This document shows, in pieces, positions 49,068 to 61,290 of a stretch of DNA of 64,000 nt (positions are counted from its first letter, which is position 1; each line of letters begins with the position of its first letter). The notes beneath the pieces are model-generated. The model worked only from the letters and a program-made list of their open reading frames with translations, ran no database searches and was not told the DNA's origin. Location of the stretch: positions 3,471,679-3,535,678 of the forward strand of contig NC_081338.1 in NCBI RefSeq assembly GCF_022539665.2, given 5' to 3'. Origin of the DNA: Daphnia carinata. Lineage: Eukaryota; Arthropoda; Branchiopoda; Diplostraca; Daphniidae. Position numbers and translations under genes: made by a program.

Positions 49068-49553
49068 ATGAAAGCTAACACCATAGTGATACTTTTACTT
49101 CCAATTTTATTGGCTGTATATTTTACTGATGGGACTGCGTCGTACGGTACATCAGTAGGTCACGTTGCAACTGTACACGCGGAATCGGATGAATACGTAA
49201 TTCAAGTCTATATGCATGTGCCCTAACACTCTATCTAAATTTAAACTCTGTTTTCCTATTTTTGGCGTTGATAGCATGGCCGACCAGGTGATGAAGATGA
49301 CGACGACAACGATAACGACGAAGAAACTGACCATAAAAAACTGTACTCACGCTACTCTGGTTCCGCTCACGCTGCGCAGTCCTACAATGCTCCGGCCTAC
49401 GTTGCAGCCCCAACTTACTCGACTCCAGCTGTTGCAGCTGCAACTTATTCTGCTCCACTTGCAGTCACTTCCGATTATGCGGTTCCGGCTTACGAAGTTC
49501 CTGTCCATAACACTGAGGACCCTTTTTTGCCATACTGGTTGCGTTCGGGTTAA
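49068..49553 (+). CDS. Secreted Tyr/Pro-rich protein with PYWLRSG C-terminus, 135 aa (YxAP family)
   Basis: Two exons in phase 0: 49068-49196 and 49275-49553. The signal peptide is MKANTIVILLLPILLAVYFTDG. The second exon starts HGRPGDEDDDNDNDEETDHK (acidic), continues with YSAP/YVAAPTYSTP units and stops right after FLPYWLRSG. It is the most compact member of the family and sits in tandem with the 47.5 kb gene. Confidence 0.82.
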
Positions 49554-50211
49554 ACAAAAAACGTAACTTCTCATATTCCTCCCTTAAGCTATCGCTAATC
49601 TTCTCAATATTCATTCTGAAGCCAGCTTAACAAACATGTAAAACAAAAACCCTAAGCTATCATTCATTATTAATCATCTTTTACTATTAATTTTCAATAT
49701 CATTTCAATCAGCCAACTGGAGTTACCATATATACTTACTATTGAACAATACACTAATTATTATAAAGTTTCGTGGTAGGATATATTAGACGGCTGCAGC
49801 GCATACCGTAAGTTATAAGAAAATAAGGAATACAATCAGCATATATATGTTTAGAGAAACTACTGTTTCATATGTTTTCCTCCACGTGAAGAATAGACGA
49901 ATTTGTTCCAAAAAAAGGCAATAAGCGGACTGGGAAGGAAGAGTAATCAACAACTTGTTTAGAATCTGGTTTTTGAGGATTATAAGAATAGAGGGGAGTG
50001 AAAGGAAAGGCGGAATAAAGATCTCTAGTTGAGGAGTGTCAATGTTCTTTAGTTTCGCCAGCATTTGTTTCCTGATCGTATAAAGAAACCTGTTTAGACG
50101 CAGAGATGATTCGATAGCTTTACATTTGCTATGTCCTTGATCAAATTATTATTTTAATTGGAGGAATCAAATAAAATGAATGTCACGTGGGTTTCTTATA
50201 GGTCGTACAAG
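49554..50211. other. Intergenic, 3' flanks of convergent genes
   Basis: Short AT-rich spacer between the plus-strand YxAP gene and the minus-strand P450; nothing recognised. Confidence 0.5.
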
Positions 50212-52216
50212 TTAAAGAGCTTGCGTTACTGTTGATCGAGGTTTGGCAACTGCTTTAAATCCATCGTATGCTGATGTGAAACCGACTACGGGTTCCAATG
50301 TCGGTAGGGGTTGTCCTGGAACAGCGCTGAATTCAAACGTCTTCACCAACGACGACGTGAAGAGGAAGTAACTGTTCCTCGTCAACGGCTCTCCTAAACA
50401 CATTCGCTTTCCTGCGTGCGATAAATTTTGAAAAATTCTTCAAATTCAAGTGTTTCCATGATCAAAAAATCGAAACGTACCAACTCCGAACGGAATGTGG
50501 TTTTCGTTCTTCACAGTCTTCGTCATGTCGACATTCAAATGACGTTCTGGACGGAAACGATGGGGGTCTTTCCAAGTGTCAGTATCGTTAAGGACCGAAT
50601 CGATATTGATTGATAAAATACTCCCCTTTAAAAAACATGATTGCATCACATTATTGTACTCCATCAAGTTTCTTTTTCAACTTACTTTAGGTATAGTGTA
50701 GCCTAGAAGTTGCGTATCCTTCATGGCGCGATGAGGAGCGGTCACCGGAGCTATGGTGTTCATTCGTTGAACTTCCATGAGCACAGCATCAGTATAGGGT
50801 AGGCTGGTTATTAGAAATAGACAAATACGTTTAAAATAGTGAAGAAAAATCAATGGGCATTGATGATACCTAGCTCGGAGAGCCAAGGATGGCAGAGCAG
50901 TGCCACACACTTGATCCAGCTCCTCCTGCATTTTGCGTTGCACTTGCGGATAATGGATGAGATAGAGTATGGTAAATCCTAAACAACACAATAATTTTTT
51001 AATTAAATAAACGTAATTTTTTGAATTAGTGAAAGCAGACCAATGGCGTTGGTAGTGGTCTCAGATCCACCTGTAATCAGATCTTGAACGGTGGCCACCA
51101 GTTGTTTGTCTTAAGACAAGAAAATGTTCTCAAAATTTTTTACATTTTTTGTTAAAATCTATGACAAGCTCACAGGTGAAAGTAGTTGAAGAATTCTTGA
51201 CAGATTGTTGTTTCACTTCGTCGAGATAGGCGTCAATAAAATCACGAGGGATATCAGCTTCTACGGATCTGGTTCTTTCGTGTTGTTCCACCGTCTCCTG
51301 CAAAACATTTCGCATTTCATTTCACCTCATTTTGCTAGGCTTAAATATGACTGACTTTAATAAATGCTTGTAGAGGTTCGAACATGTCCGATTCCACTCC
51401 AAAATAGCTTCTTAGGCGAGGAAACATTTGCAGTAGGAATACTGGAACGGGGACATTAGCCCGGACGGGATTACCAACTCGAAAATACAGGTCGATATCT
51501 TCGAGAAAACGTTTGAATTTTGCATCGTTGCGCTGGAACCTCTCTCCGCCGACGATAGCCCACAAAATGTTGACAACCGAAACGACAAAGATGCCCTTAA
51601 AATCAACCATGTAATCTTCGTTGGATTTCCCTTGGTTTCTGATCTCGTCAATCAGATCTCGGATCTCTTCCATCGTTTGATACTCGATGGAGCTCTTGCC
51701 GAATCCCATTTCTCTCAGCTGACGCATAGTGAATCGTCTCTGTTCACGCCAGAATTCTCCATCAGTGAATGCCACACCTGAAATTAGTTAATTAGCAAAA
51801 CGTATGATCGAACTTCGAAAACAGCAAACAAACCTAATTTCTCCCCGAATGTGCGGGCAAGAATAACAGAGTTGGAGGGTCTGCCGTTCAAATCGTCATT
51901 AAGCAAAGCTTCTTTCACAGCTTGCGGCCCGACCACGGAGATGAAGGGTTGGTTCGGTCCCACGTAAAAACCAGCCACTGGTCCATAGGTTTTAGCAAGC
52001 GTTTTCATTGTCCGGTACACCGGCTCTCCATTGGACAAGAATGGAAGGTAGCCCAAAATCGGAACACCTCTTGGTCCTATTATTCAAATTTTATTTTAAA
52101 AAACAGCAACGTGAAAATTGTTTTTAAATGTTACCAGGTGGGAAATTGCGTGGCCGCTGTGACGCCTTGATGATCAGCAACACCAAGACGGCGAGTGAAA
52201 CGGCTTCGAACAACAT
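50212..52216 (-). CDS. Cytochrome P450, CYP2-clan type, 503 aa (copy 1)
   Basis: A haem monooxygenase, membrane-anchored in the endoplasmic reticulum. Nine exons: 52135-52216, 51834-52076, 51356-51777, 51174-51297, 51041-51109, 50870-50978, 50686-50803, 50481-50625 and 50212-50411. The N-terminal anchor (VSLAVLVLLIIK) is followed by the RPRNFPPGPRGVPILGY hinge, helix C WREQRR, the I-helix oxygen-binding GGSETT, the K-helix EVQR, FRPERH, and the haem loop FGVGKRMCLG with its cysteine ligand. Length and motifs are complete. Microsomal CYP2-clan features (PPGPRGxPILG) support the class; the substrate is unknown. A TATATAAA lies about 60 bp upstream. It is the tandem partner of the P450 at 56489-58544. 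Confidence 0.95.
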
Positions 52217-52273
52217 TCTTGCTCAACTAGTATTTGGCGACAGACTCACAATTGTAGTATGCTCATCCTTTAG

Positions 52274-52281
52274 TTTATATA
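52274..52281 (-). promoter_or_regulatory. TATA box of P450 copy 1
   Basis: TATATAAA on the minus strand, about 60 bp upstream of the ATG at 52216. Confidence 0.55.
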
Positions 52282-53423
52282 CTCATGGTTGGTCGTGCTA
52301 AATGATTATGAGTGTCTTGTTGCTGGGTGTGAAACCCCGTGACAGAGCGTGACCATGACTCGGCTTTCCCTCTTCTACGGTGCACCATCACTATCAAGAT
52401 GGACAAAACGTGAAGACATACAGAACATTTCGGTGTACGAGATCAACGCACGGACATGTTTAGAACATACTTCCAAAAAGAGCAAAGGTTATCATGTTGA
52501 CTCTTTTTTGTGGTTCACTAGTTTGAGCGGTTCTCGGTAACGAGGACCGCCAATATGAAATGTTTGACGTCACATTCAATTCAGCGGTCACAAGACAGGC
52601 CGTTCTACCGAATTCCCAAGAAAGAAAGCGGGTCCATTTATTAGCCTTTCGAATTGTATGTGTATTTATATTCGTTATTCAAACGTTTCAAAATCGATGA
52701 AGGTTGAGATTGGAACACTTGCTGGAGGCAAAAGGTGAAGTCTTTCAACTTTGCAAACTGAAAAAAAAAGTTCGCAAAGTTGCCTTGAGCTTTTTCAACT
52801 TATGACCGATTGCCCCCAATTTCTCGTTTGTTTACGCTGATTGATGCTGCAATCTGGCTGTCGAACCCTAACAGGATGTTTAACTTGATCAGTTTCTTTA
52901 TGTGAGTGGGAAAAAATGATATGCTCCTTACTAGGGATCGTATTAGTGACGTCCTCAACAGCCTTGATGTATCGACAACCTTGTACCATCAATTGCAAAA
53001 CGCTTTGTAGCATCCACGAGACGATGCGGTTCGTTGTAGCTATCGCATTATTTGATTAAGCTTGAATTTGCGAACGTCAACAACCTTGGCCACTAGTTCA
53101 GTTTGCAAACCTAGTAATTTGAAACACTGATTTAAGAGTTCATAATACTTGAACTGCTTATAAAGTCAGAAACCTTTCGAAGGCTACAAAGAATGAATTC
53201 AAGCTTTTATTTCAATTCCTGAGCGTGACATTTTCATAAATGAAGTACCATAACAACAACGGCAGAAGCATCTATCTTCAACCTCAGGGCACAGTTTGGG
53301 AAAACAAAGAAAATGCAACACTAATAAAAAATAATGCACGGACAATAAATAAATTAACTCTACAGCCAAAAATCACGAGAATGGTTTCGTGAGTTCAATT
53401 CGTGTTACACTTCCTACGATCAT
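52282..53423. other. Intergenic, nothing recognised
   Basis: Upstream region of P450 copy 1 and 3' flank of the GMC oxidoreductase gene. Confidence 0.5.
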
Positions 53424-56011
53424 CTATATCACGTTCGAATTGCGGCGTAATTCCTCGTCCGTCTTGCGTCGCAGCCATACCTCTTTAATCATGTCTGAAG
53501 CTTTCTCTCCAATCATAATCTGTGTAAAACAAAACAAGAATTCTTAATGAATTACGACGAATGCAGGTATGATTGCAACATTACCGCTGGCACGTTCGTG
53601 TTGCCGGATACGACGTTGGGCATGATGGAGCAGTCAACCACCCGTAGTCCTTTAATTCCCTGAACCTTCAACTGAGGATCGACGACGGCCGTGATGTCAC
53701 CGACAGGCCCCATTTTGCAAGTACCAGCCGGATGGTAAATGGTTTGTGAATAATGACGGATGAAACAGCCCCAATAAGCATCCGTCCACGGAGTGTAGGC
53801 TTCGCATCCGGGGAAAATCTTGTCGTAAAACTTCGTGCCCAACGATTGAAATGCTTCCGTTTTACTCAAAGCTAAAGCGATCTTCGTTCCTTCGATAAGA
53901 ACATCAAGGTCTTCATTGTCGCTAAAATATTGAGGGTCGATCACTGGAACAGCGTGCGGATCCTTTGAAGCTAGCCGGATGGTTCCTCGTGATTTCGGAC
54001 GAAGTAAAGTGGGAATCAACTGCCACATGTCTGTGTTTAGAAGGGGTTTGTAATAATCATTCCAAACATTGTCCTTCATGTTTGTATTGTAGCGGAAGAA
54101 CAGGCCACTTTCAGAAGCTGGCGTGGCTGAAACGAAGTGATATTGGATATCAGGCCAGTCTCCCGCTGGTGCATGTTTGGTGTTGACCCAGGCCACACCC
54201 TCGGTCCCACCCAATGATGTTAGAGGACCTGCTCCGTGCACAGTGTAGTTTAACAGAGAGGGAAGGCTGTAATAACGAGCTTCCACTACACCATAAGGCT
54301 GGAACGGAAACCAACTTTAATGCAAAGAAGTAATCAGGAAGATGTTGATGGTTAAACTTACCTTGTTCATTTGGAAAACCATTCCTCCTAGGGCGATGTG
54401 ATCTTGCAGGTTATCACCCACCGACAGGTCTGCCATCAGCGGAATGCCCAGTGTGTTCAGATGATCTTTCGGGCCGATTCCGCTCAACATTAACAATTGA
54501 GGACTGTTGACCGTTCCAGCTGAAACGATGATTTCTTTATTGGCTTTGACTTCGTATAGTTGCCCGTCTTTCTCGAATCGAACAGCTGTAGCTTGTTTCG
54601 TTGATGAATCGATGATAATCTTATGAACCATAGAGCGCATCGATATGTAAAGATTGGATCGCTTACGAATCGGCCTCAGAAACGCTTTGGCTGTGGAGCA
54701 TCGCGCTCCTCTCCGATTAGTGGCCTGAGCCACCATGAAACCTTAAACAGCAAATAAAAAGTATAATGTACATTCAATTGTTTATGTTCGATATAATTCG
54801 ATAGTACCTGTCTGTTTTTCTGCATTGCAATCCAAATTTTCATAGCCCATTTCTACTCCAGCCTGGAGGAAAGCAGTGAGCAAAGGTGTCTTGTACGCCG
54901 GCTCCTGCACAGTTAAATAACCACCTGTTCCATGATATTTCTTGTTGGCTGCAATATACGGGTTCCTGTTATCTTCAGATTTGATAAAATAAGGTAAGAC
55001 GTCTTCATAAGACCATCCCGTATTGCCATCGGCTTCCCATTGGTCGTAGTCTTTTTTGTTTCCTCTAGCATACACCATGTAATTAAGGACAGATGTGCCC
55101 CCCAATACCTTTCCACGAGGCCATATGCACCTAAAAGCGTTAATGTTCTTCATTTCGCAAAATCAAATTTAAATCGACGGGGTTAACAAATTTCAGATTT
55201 TCAATGGGACCTGTTGTCTTTAAATGCAAGACACGATCCTGTTTGTGGCACTGTTTTGTAACTCCAATCAATATTGGTCCGTTGGAGATGATGAACAACA
55301 CCTGGAATGTCTGAGATGATTGTTTCGTCTCCCCCTGCTTCCAATAAGAGGACTTTCCATTCGGACATCTCAGTTAGCCGGTTGGCCACAACCGATCCAG
55401 ACGATCCAGCACCGATGACGATGAAATCATAAGCATTTAGAAATGTCTGTAAGAATAAAGGAACGCAGACATCAGTCAACTGTGTATGGGAATATCAAAC
55501 ATTAGCATCAATGCCTTTAGATATACTGTGCTTAGGCGTGCCGTGCATAAATAAGCAGAGGTTAAAACAGGTTTTTTTCTATAACTCAGATCAACAGTTG
55601 TATCCTTTCAAAAGGTCTCAAAACACACGGCAAGGGCTAACGGTAATATTACGAAAATATCTATAGCAGGTCAGAGCAGTCTTTCGAATAAGACAGAAAG
55701 TTCAGTTCAATAGCACTAGATAATCGTATTAACCTGATGATCATTTCGAGAGCCAAAGGTACCAAACAAATTTAGCCTTCCACAGTCCCATTACGTCAAG
55801 TGTGCGTGTCATAACGAACGAGTTAATTAAACTGCTTTAGAGCTCACAAAAATGGATATAAGGAACCGATAGGACCACACCTTACCGTCGTGTCGCTAAC
55901 GCGGCCTTCGGGATTGTTGAAGTCGAACGTGCTGTAGAACAAATAATAGAGGGCAAAGGCAGGAAAAGAAGCCCACACGTTCAAATTGCCGACGATTTGA
56001 GAAAGCGGCAT
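53424..56011 (-). CDS. GMC-family FAD oxidoreductase (glucose-dehydrogenase-like), 624 aa
   Basis: A flavoenzyme that oxidises an alcohol; the substrate cannot be read from the sequence. Six exons: 55886-56011, 55211-55446, 54808-55130, 54362-54741, 53585-54298 and 53424-53519. A hydrophobic N-terminus (signal or anchor) is followed by the FAD-binding [15 protein letters not shown] (from G54), GMC signature 1 ([20 protein letters not shown]), signature 2 ([15 protein letters not shown]), the catalytic-histidine region [10 protein letters not shown], and the C-terminal [18 protein letters not shown]. Full length for insect glucose-dehydrogenase relatives, a family that also includes ecdysone oxidase. 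It lies between two paralogous P450s, 478 bp downstream of the right one, on the same strand. Confidence 0.94.
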
Positions 56012-56488
56012 ATCGCTGATTTGGCCTTCCCTCGTTATGTTGCTAGGCTAACGCTTCACGAAGAAGTCGGGCACTTGTGGCACTTGGAACAGACTTTTCG
56101 AGACTAAGGCCCCTCAGCTGCTTGCGGGAAGTTCCCTATAGGGTTCAGCTCTTGCTCACGATGAAATCACGGTACTCCAGGCTGGTCTCGAGGGCATCCG
56201 TATAACTTCGTAAATATCCGCAGATTTTTTTATGAGAGGAGTGGTCACAGTGGCCACCAGGATTTCGTCGTTGCTTCTGACCCTTTGGGCTCTAGTCTGC
56301 AGACAACGCTGAATATTTCAAAGAAAAATGCAAAGGAGCCGAGCCACAGCTAATGTCTTCAGACAATCAGATCACGACAACATAATAAGAGTACGTTGTA
56401 AAGTATAGACGCTGTAATGTCATGGTCCAATTTATTTTTATTTGACATGTATAGACGTCCTGACGGAAATTACAAATACATCGGGCGA

Positions 56489-58544
56489 TTAACGATCACG
56501 CGGGATAGCAACGGCTTTAAATGGTTTGGGACCCAAAACAATTCCGACGACGGGTTCCAGCGTAGGCAGCCGTTCGCCCGGAACAGGTTTGAATTCGAAT
56601 TTTTTCACGAGACACGTCATGAATAGAAAGATTGTATTCCGTGCCAACGATTCACCCAAACACATCCGTTTTCCTGTAACAGGAAGAGAAAACAGCCAGA
56701 CATGCACAGTCTTTTTCACAATCAATCGAATTGAATTTACCTGTACCGAATGGTATAAAAGAATCGTTTTTGATCAGGTTCCCTTCTTGATCTAAATGAC
56801 GTTCAGGTCGGAAGTGTTCTGGATCTCCCCATATGCTTTTATCTATCATCAACGAGTTGAGACTGACAGCAATAATGCTTCCCTAATTGCAAGAAATTTC
56901 CAGTTTGATTGCCATATTTACCTCTGCACCCTAAACTGATCTCACCTGGGGAATGGTGAAACCTTGGAGTTCTGTTTCCCTCACAGCGCAATGAGGGACA
57001 GCCAACGGAGCTACGCTAGATACTCTGATGACTTCCATCAGAACAGCTTCTGTGTACGGCAACCTAAGCAATTAGCGTTGAATAATTGTATCGTTTCTCA
57101 GAACAGCTCGAAAACATATTACCTCGATCGGTGAGCAAAGGACGGAAGAGCATGTCCGCAAACATAATCTAATTCCTCCCACATTTTCTGCTGGATCTTT
57201 GGGTAGTGAATCAGGTAAAGAATGACGAATCCTAACAAGTTGAACAATCAGATTTGTATCTTTTTTTAAAATTTGCGTTATAACAAACCGATGGAACTTG
57301 AAGAGGTGTCTGATCCTGCGCCGAACAGGTCTTGGATTATAGCAATGAGCTGCTTTTCTGTTAAGAAATAAGACAGTTAATAAGAATATATCAAACAAAT
57401 TAATGAGAATGCATTGAAGAGGTTTACTGCTGAAGCTGGTGGATGTATTCTTTTCCAATTGGGCCTTTATTTCGTCGAGGTAGACATCGATGAAATCGCG
57501 AGCAGGATCTCCTTTGGATCTTGTGGAAAGATGTTGTTGTATCGTTTCCTGTTTTTTTATTTATTGGCAACGTAAATTATTCCAGGTAAATTTACGCTGT
57601 GTGTGTGTCCTGTAAATGTAAATCAAAAATATCTACCTTGATGAATTTTTGCAGAGGAATGAATAATTGCGTATTGGTACCAAGTAGCCTCGGTATAGAA
57701 GGGAATGAACGAACGAGGAAAACAGGAACGGGAATGTTGGCTGTCAGGGCGTTTCCGCCCCGTAGAAATTGTTCCACATTGGCCAACAGTTTTTTAAACT
57801 TTTCATCGTCACGACGGAATCTTTGGCCTCCAAGGATCGCCCATAGAATGTTAATGACGGACACTGCAAACATGCTTTTGAAGTCTACAATATTGTCGGG
57901 ATTAGATCCCGCCGCTGCGGCGATGTCCACTATCAAATCGTTAATTTCGTCCATCATCTGATTCTCTATGGATGTCTTTCCAAAGCCCAAATCACGCAAA
58001 TGACGGAGAACGAATCTCCTCTGCTCTTGCCAGAAATCGCCTTCAACAAACATTAAACCTGCATTTCACAATTTAAAAACGATGCTTCAGTATTTTCAAT
58101 AACCAATTATGCAAATTGTTTCCTATAATTACCTAGCTTCTTTCCAAACGTTCTGCTCAATAGAATTGCACCGCTAGGTCTACCATCAAGATCCTTATTT
58201 TGCAGCGCTTCCTTCACAGCTTGCGGTCCAACGACACAAATAAATGGTTGGGTTGGCCCCCAGTAGAAACCGGTCACTGCGCCATATTTTTTCGACAGAT
58301 TTAGAATCAGTTTAAAGAGGGGCTCCTTTTTTCCCATCAGGGGAGCATACCCCAAAATAGGCACTCCTCTAGGACCTTTATTAGCGAACCATTTCAAGAA
58401 AAAAAAAAGATTTGTGCAAAAACGCGAAACATTGAAAATTGTAATCAAACGTCACTCACCTGGTGGGAAATTCCGAGGCCTCATCCAAAGTTTGTACAGC
58501 ACGTAGATCACCAGTGCACAAAAGACGATTAGTAAAACAGCCAT
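56489..58544 (-). CDS. Cytochrome P450, CYP2-clan type, 497 aa (copy 2)
   Basis: Nine exons: 58460-58544, 58133-58375, 57637-58058, 57428-57548, 57289-57357, 57123-57231, 56946-57063, 56741-56882 and 56489-56673. Exons 2, 3, 5, 6 and 7 have exactly the lengths of the copy at 50212-52216 (243, 422, 69, 109 and 118 nt), and all phases agree, so the two are duplicates. The anchor (AVLLIVFCALVIYVLYKLW), RPRNFPPGPRGVPILGY, WQEQRR, I-helix AGSDTSS, K-helix EVIR, FRPERH and haem loop FGTGKRMCLG are all present. The coding sequence is intact. The diverged I-helix and substrate-recognition regions suggest a different substrate from copy 1. Confidence 0.95.
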
Positions 58545-59413
58545 CGAAGGATTTATTTTTAACCTGAAGCGCTCAGAAAAAAGCTCATCTGCTTCCTAAC
58601 GAAGCGTCTTCTTGACTGTGACTTTCACAATTTTTGATTCAACAGCGAACCCACAACAATCCCCGAGGATCTGTGCGTAGTCGTTTCCATTGCGTACAAT
58701 CCCTCCACTGCTGTTATAGGTAACATAACGTTTGACGAGGCACACAGTTATGTCTTTTAGCCGCTTTTAGTATTAGACCACTAATTATGCATACGCTGTC
58801 GGCATAGTATCGCAAGAACTGGACATAAATCAACCGATTGAATGGTTGATTATAGTTTGATTGCTATACGTCAGAACGAATGCGAAAGTACACCGAATGA
58901 CACAAGTTAAAGAGGCCGCTTTTTCAAGGCCTTCGTTGACTCGGTGAACGTTTAAATCTTAGCTATACATTCGCGTTCTAAAGTTAAAGCCGTAATTGCC
59001 TTTCCCGTCCTTGTTAGGGCCTATTTCGTAACTAGCCAAGATCCCGATTATTTCGTTTTCAACCCCATTAGGGCCCCTCTATGTTTCCATTTCGGTCCGT
59101 CACGAGTTTTCCACGGTTCTGTAACTACAGCAACCGTAAGGGCCCCAAGTGAAAGGGATTGTTCGTTTATTATAATTCTCATCGATTTGTTTTACCAGTT
59201 GAATTGCCTCCAATTGAATTTGGGGAACAAAATTAAACATTACGAAGAACATGTTGTTTTGCTTGGTGATTATATTGATCTCAAGGTGATTTCATTTGTT
59301 AAATTCACAGTCTTTAATAAATAATAATTCTTTTTTTTTTCTGTTTTTAAATAATACTTCAAGGAATTGGCGGTAGGAAAGAGTTTGATAAACCGGGAGG
59401 GCAGTGCCTGAGT
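58545..59413. other. Intergenic, nothing recognised
   Basis: Upstream flank of P450 copy 2 and 3' flank of the next YxAP gene. Confidence 0.5.
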
Positions 59414-60196
59414 TTAGTAAACGGCGACTGGAACATTGTAGACGGGTGCGGTGTACACCGGAGCACTGGTAGCTGGGGCTTCGTAGACTGGAGCAGAGTA
59501 AACTGGAGCTGCTGGGGCCTCGTAGACTGGAGCAGAGTAAACTGGAGCTGCTGGGGCTTCGTAGACTGGAGCGGAGTAAACTGGAGCTGCTGGGGCCTCA
59601 TAGACAGGAGCGGAGTAAACTGGAGCTACGTACGCAGGTGCAACGTAGGATGCAGTTGTGTATTCAGGTTCCTTGTAAGAAGGAGCAGCGTACGTCTCGG
59701 TTGTGTAACTAGGCTTAGAGTATTCCGTTTCTTTCTTGGATTCAACGTCAGCCTCTTCGTTCTCTTCATCGTTTTCCTCTTCATCACTGGACTCGGCAGT
59801 CTGTGGAACATTAAGTAATAAGATATAGTATACACATATACATACGTTTTTGGAAATTAATTTGTCGTTTGACACTCACGTATTTCTCGGTTGTGGTGTA
59901 AGCAGGTGCGGAGTAAGTCGTTGTGGAGTATTCCGGTTCAGAGTACGAAGGTGCGGAGTATTCCGATGAAGAGTAAGTTGGTGCGGAGTAAGTGGATGTG
60001 GAGTACACCTGTTCAACATAAGCGGAGGAGGCAGGAGCCGAATAAGTTGGAACGTTATTGTAGTTTGCGGCAGCAACGACGACGACAGCGGCGAGGATAA
60101 GGAACTTGATGTACACGTAGGAAATTTCGATAAGTACATGAACATTAATGCATTGAAACAATGTGAATTTTCAAAGCTGCGATTGTTTACCTTCAT
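59414..60196 (-). CDS. Secreted acidic / YxAP-repeat protein, 205 aa
   Basis: Three exons: 60191-60196 (ATG AAG), 59880-60104 and 59414-59800, all phase 0. The signal peptide is MKFLILAAVVVVAAANY. The rest of exon 2 is rich in YSAPTYSSSEYSAP-type units. Exon 3 begins TAESSDEEENDEENEEADVE (acidic), then contains four copies of a 13-residue unit PVYSAPVYEAPAA and ends PVYNVPVAVY. The two-codon first exon and the acidic Thr-Ala exon match the genes at 42.7 and 46.0 kb; the PYWLR end is absent. It is separated from its relatives by the P450/GMC block. Confidence 0.83.
59470..59630 (-). repeat. 39-bp minisatellite coding PVYSAPVYEAPAA
   Basis: About four near-identical 39-bp units in the last exon; 39 bp is 13 codons, so the frame is kept. 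Confidence 0.88.
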
Positions 60197-60264
60197 GTTG
60201 GGAATTGTAGAGAGCTGATTGAAGCAGTTGTTGAACTGTGCATTCAAAAGCCAGTCAGACTCCG

Positions 60265-60375
60265 TATTTATACACAAATTCTTGATGGAAGACAATTATG
60301 AAAGAGGGCGGTGCGTGCTATGACAGATCGATTAAGCGAAAGTATGCTTCGCAAAAATAGGTTACCAGAATGAAT
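60265..60375 (-). promoter_or_regulatory. Promoter of the 59.4 kb gene: TATA box and shared upstream boxes
   Basis: TATAAATA is at 60265-60272 on the minus strand. TACTTTCGCT is at 60335-60344 and ATTCATTCTGGTAACC at 60360-60375, in the same order as upstream of the 42.7 kb gene. Confidence 0.6.
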
Positions 60376-61020
60376 AACTCATATGATACGTGGATGCAGA
60401 TTATTGCACTCCATTACAGATTGGCAACAGATGGCCATGAAAAATTTCAAATTATTGACATTAGCCAACTTGGTGTAGGGCGTCAGCGAATGATCTTGTT
60501 ACGTCAATGCAATGACCGTTGTGTTTTTAAAAAGTATCACTTGCATTAACCTTTTTGGCTCGGGCTTACGTCGCACTTTCACTGTGTGATGCATAGAGTT
60601 TTAGTCAGTTTCAATCTGTCTCGAGCTGAAGAGCGTAAACGTAACACCTTTTAATGAAAGTAATGAAACCCTAGATGTCTCAAATTTCTGCTCTACGACA
60701 ATAAAGGGACAAAATACCGTATGATTAGAAAAAGGACTGGTTGATATATTGATGTGATTTACTCATGCCAACGAAAGAATAGGTCTTTAACCAACAAATG
60801 TTTTGCACCTGACGGAGGCCAACTGGGGGCTCAACATGTACCCACTATGCGTGTAGCAATCGGGAAAAACCCAGCAATCCCATAGCTCATGAAACGCACA
60901 ATTGGGTCATGAGTGTATGTATCACCTTTCTACGAGCTGTTAACTATGTCTGTTTGCCCCGTCTTAAAGATTAATTTCATTCAGTGAATAAAGGAGGTGC
61001 AGATGATTTAAAAAATAATG
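60376..61020. other. Intergenic, nothing recognised
   Basis: No coding exon or clear repeat seen in this stretch. Confidence 0.5.
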
Positions 61021-61024
61021 TTAG

Positions 61025-61290
61025 AACCATGGTCTCCTCACGCTATCCTAGCTCCATAGGAGCTCAACAGAATCATGGAATATGGCTCCATCTTCATCAC
61101 AATTAAGGTGAAGACTAGTTTACTGCAATCTGGCTAGGACTAGGTTACATGTAGTAGTAACTCCCGTGCCACTGTGGCCCCAACAGCCCGAGGAGGTGTT
61201 GGGACAACCGCAGATGTATTAAGGAGATTTGAACTCGAAACACTTTGGTTGCAAAGCCGATTCTAACTCAACATAGCTATACGAGTTGTA
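61025..61290 (-). mobile_element. tRNA-derived SINE-like element
   Basis: On the minus strand the element begins with a tRNA-like head: A-box-like TAGCTATGTTGAGTTAGAA, an anticodon-arm-like GGCTTTGCAACC, and B-box GAGTTCAAATC. An unrelated body containing GGCACGGGAGTTACTACTAC follows, about 260 bp in total. The 3' end and target-site duplication were not determined. Confidence 0.6.

Noticed and set aside
59359-59601. Frame with Gln-Leu-Gln-Phe-Thr repeats on the minus strand
   Set aside because: Alternative frame of the 39-bp minisatellite in the YxAP gene.
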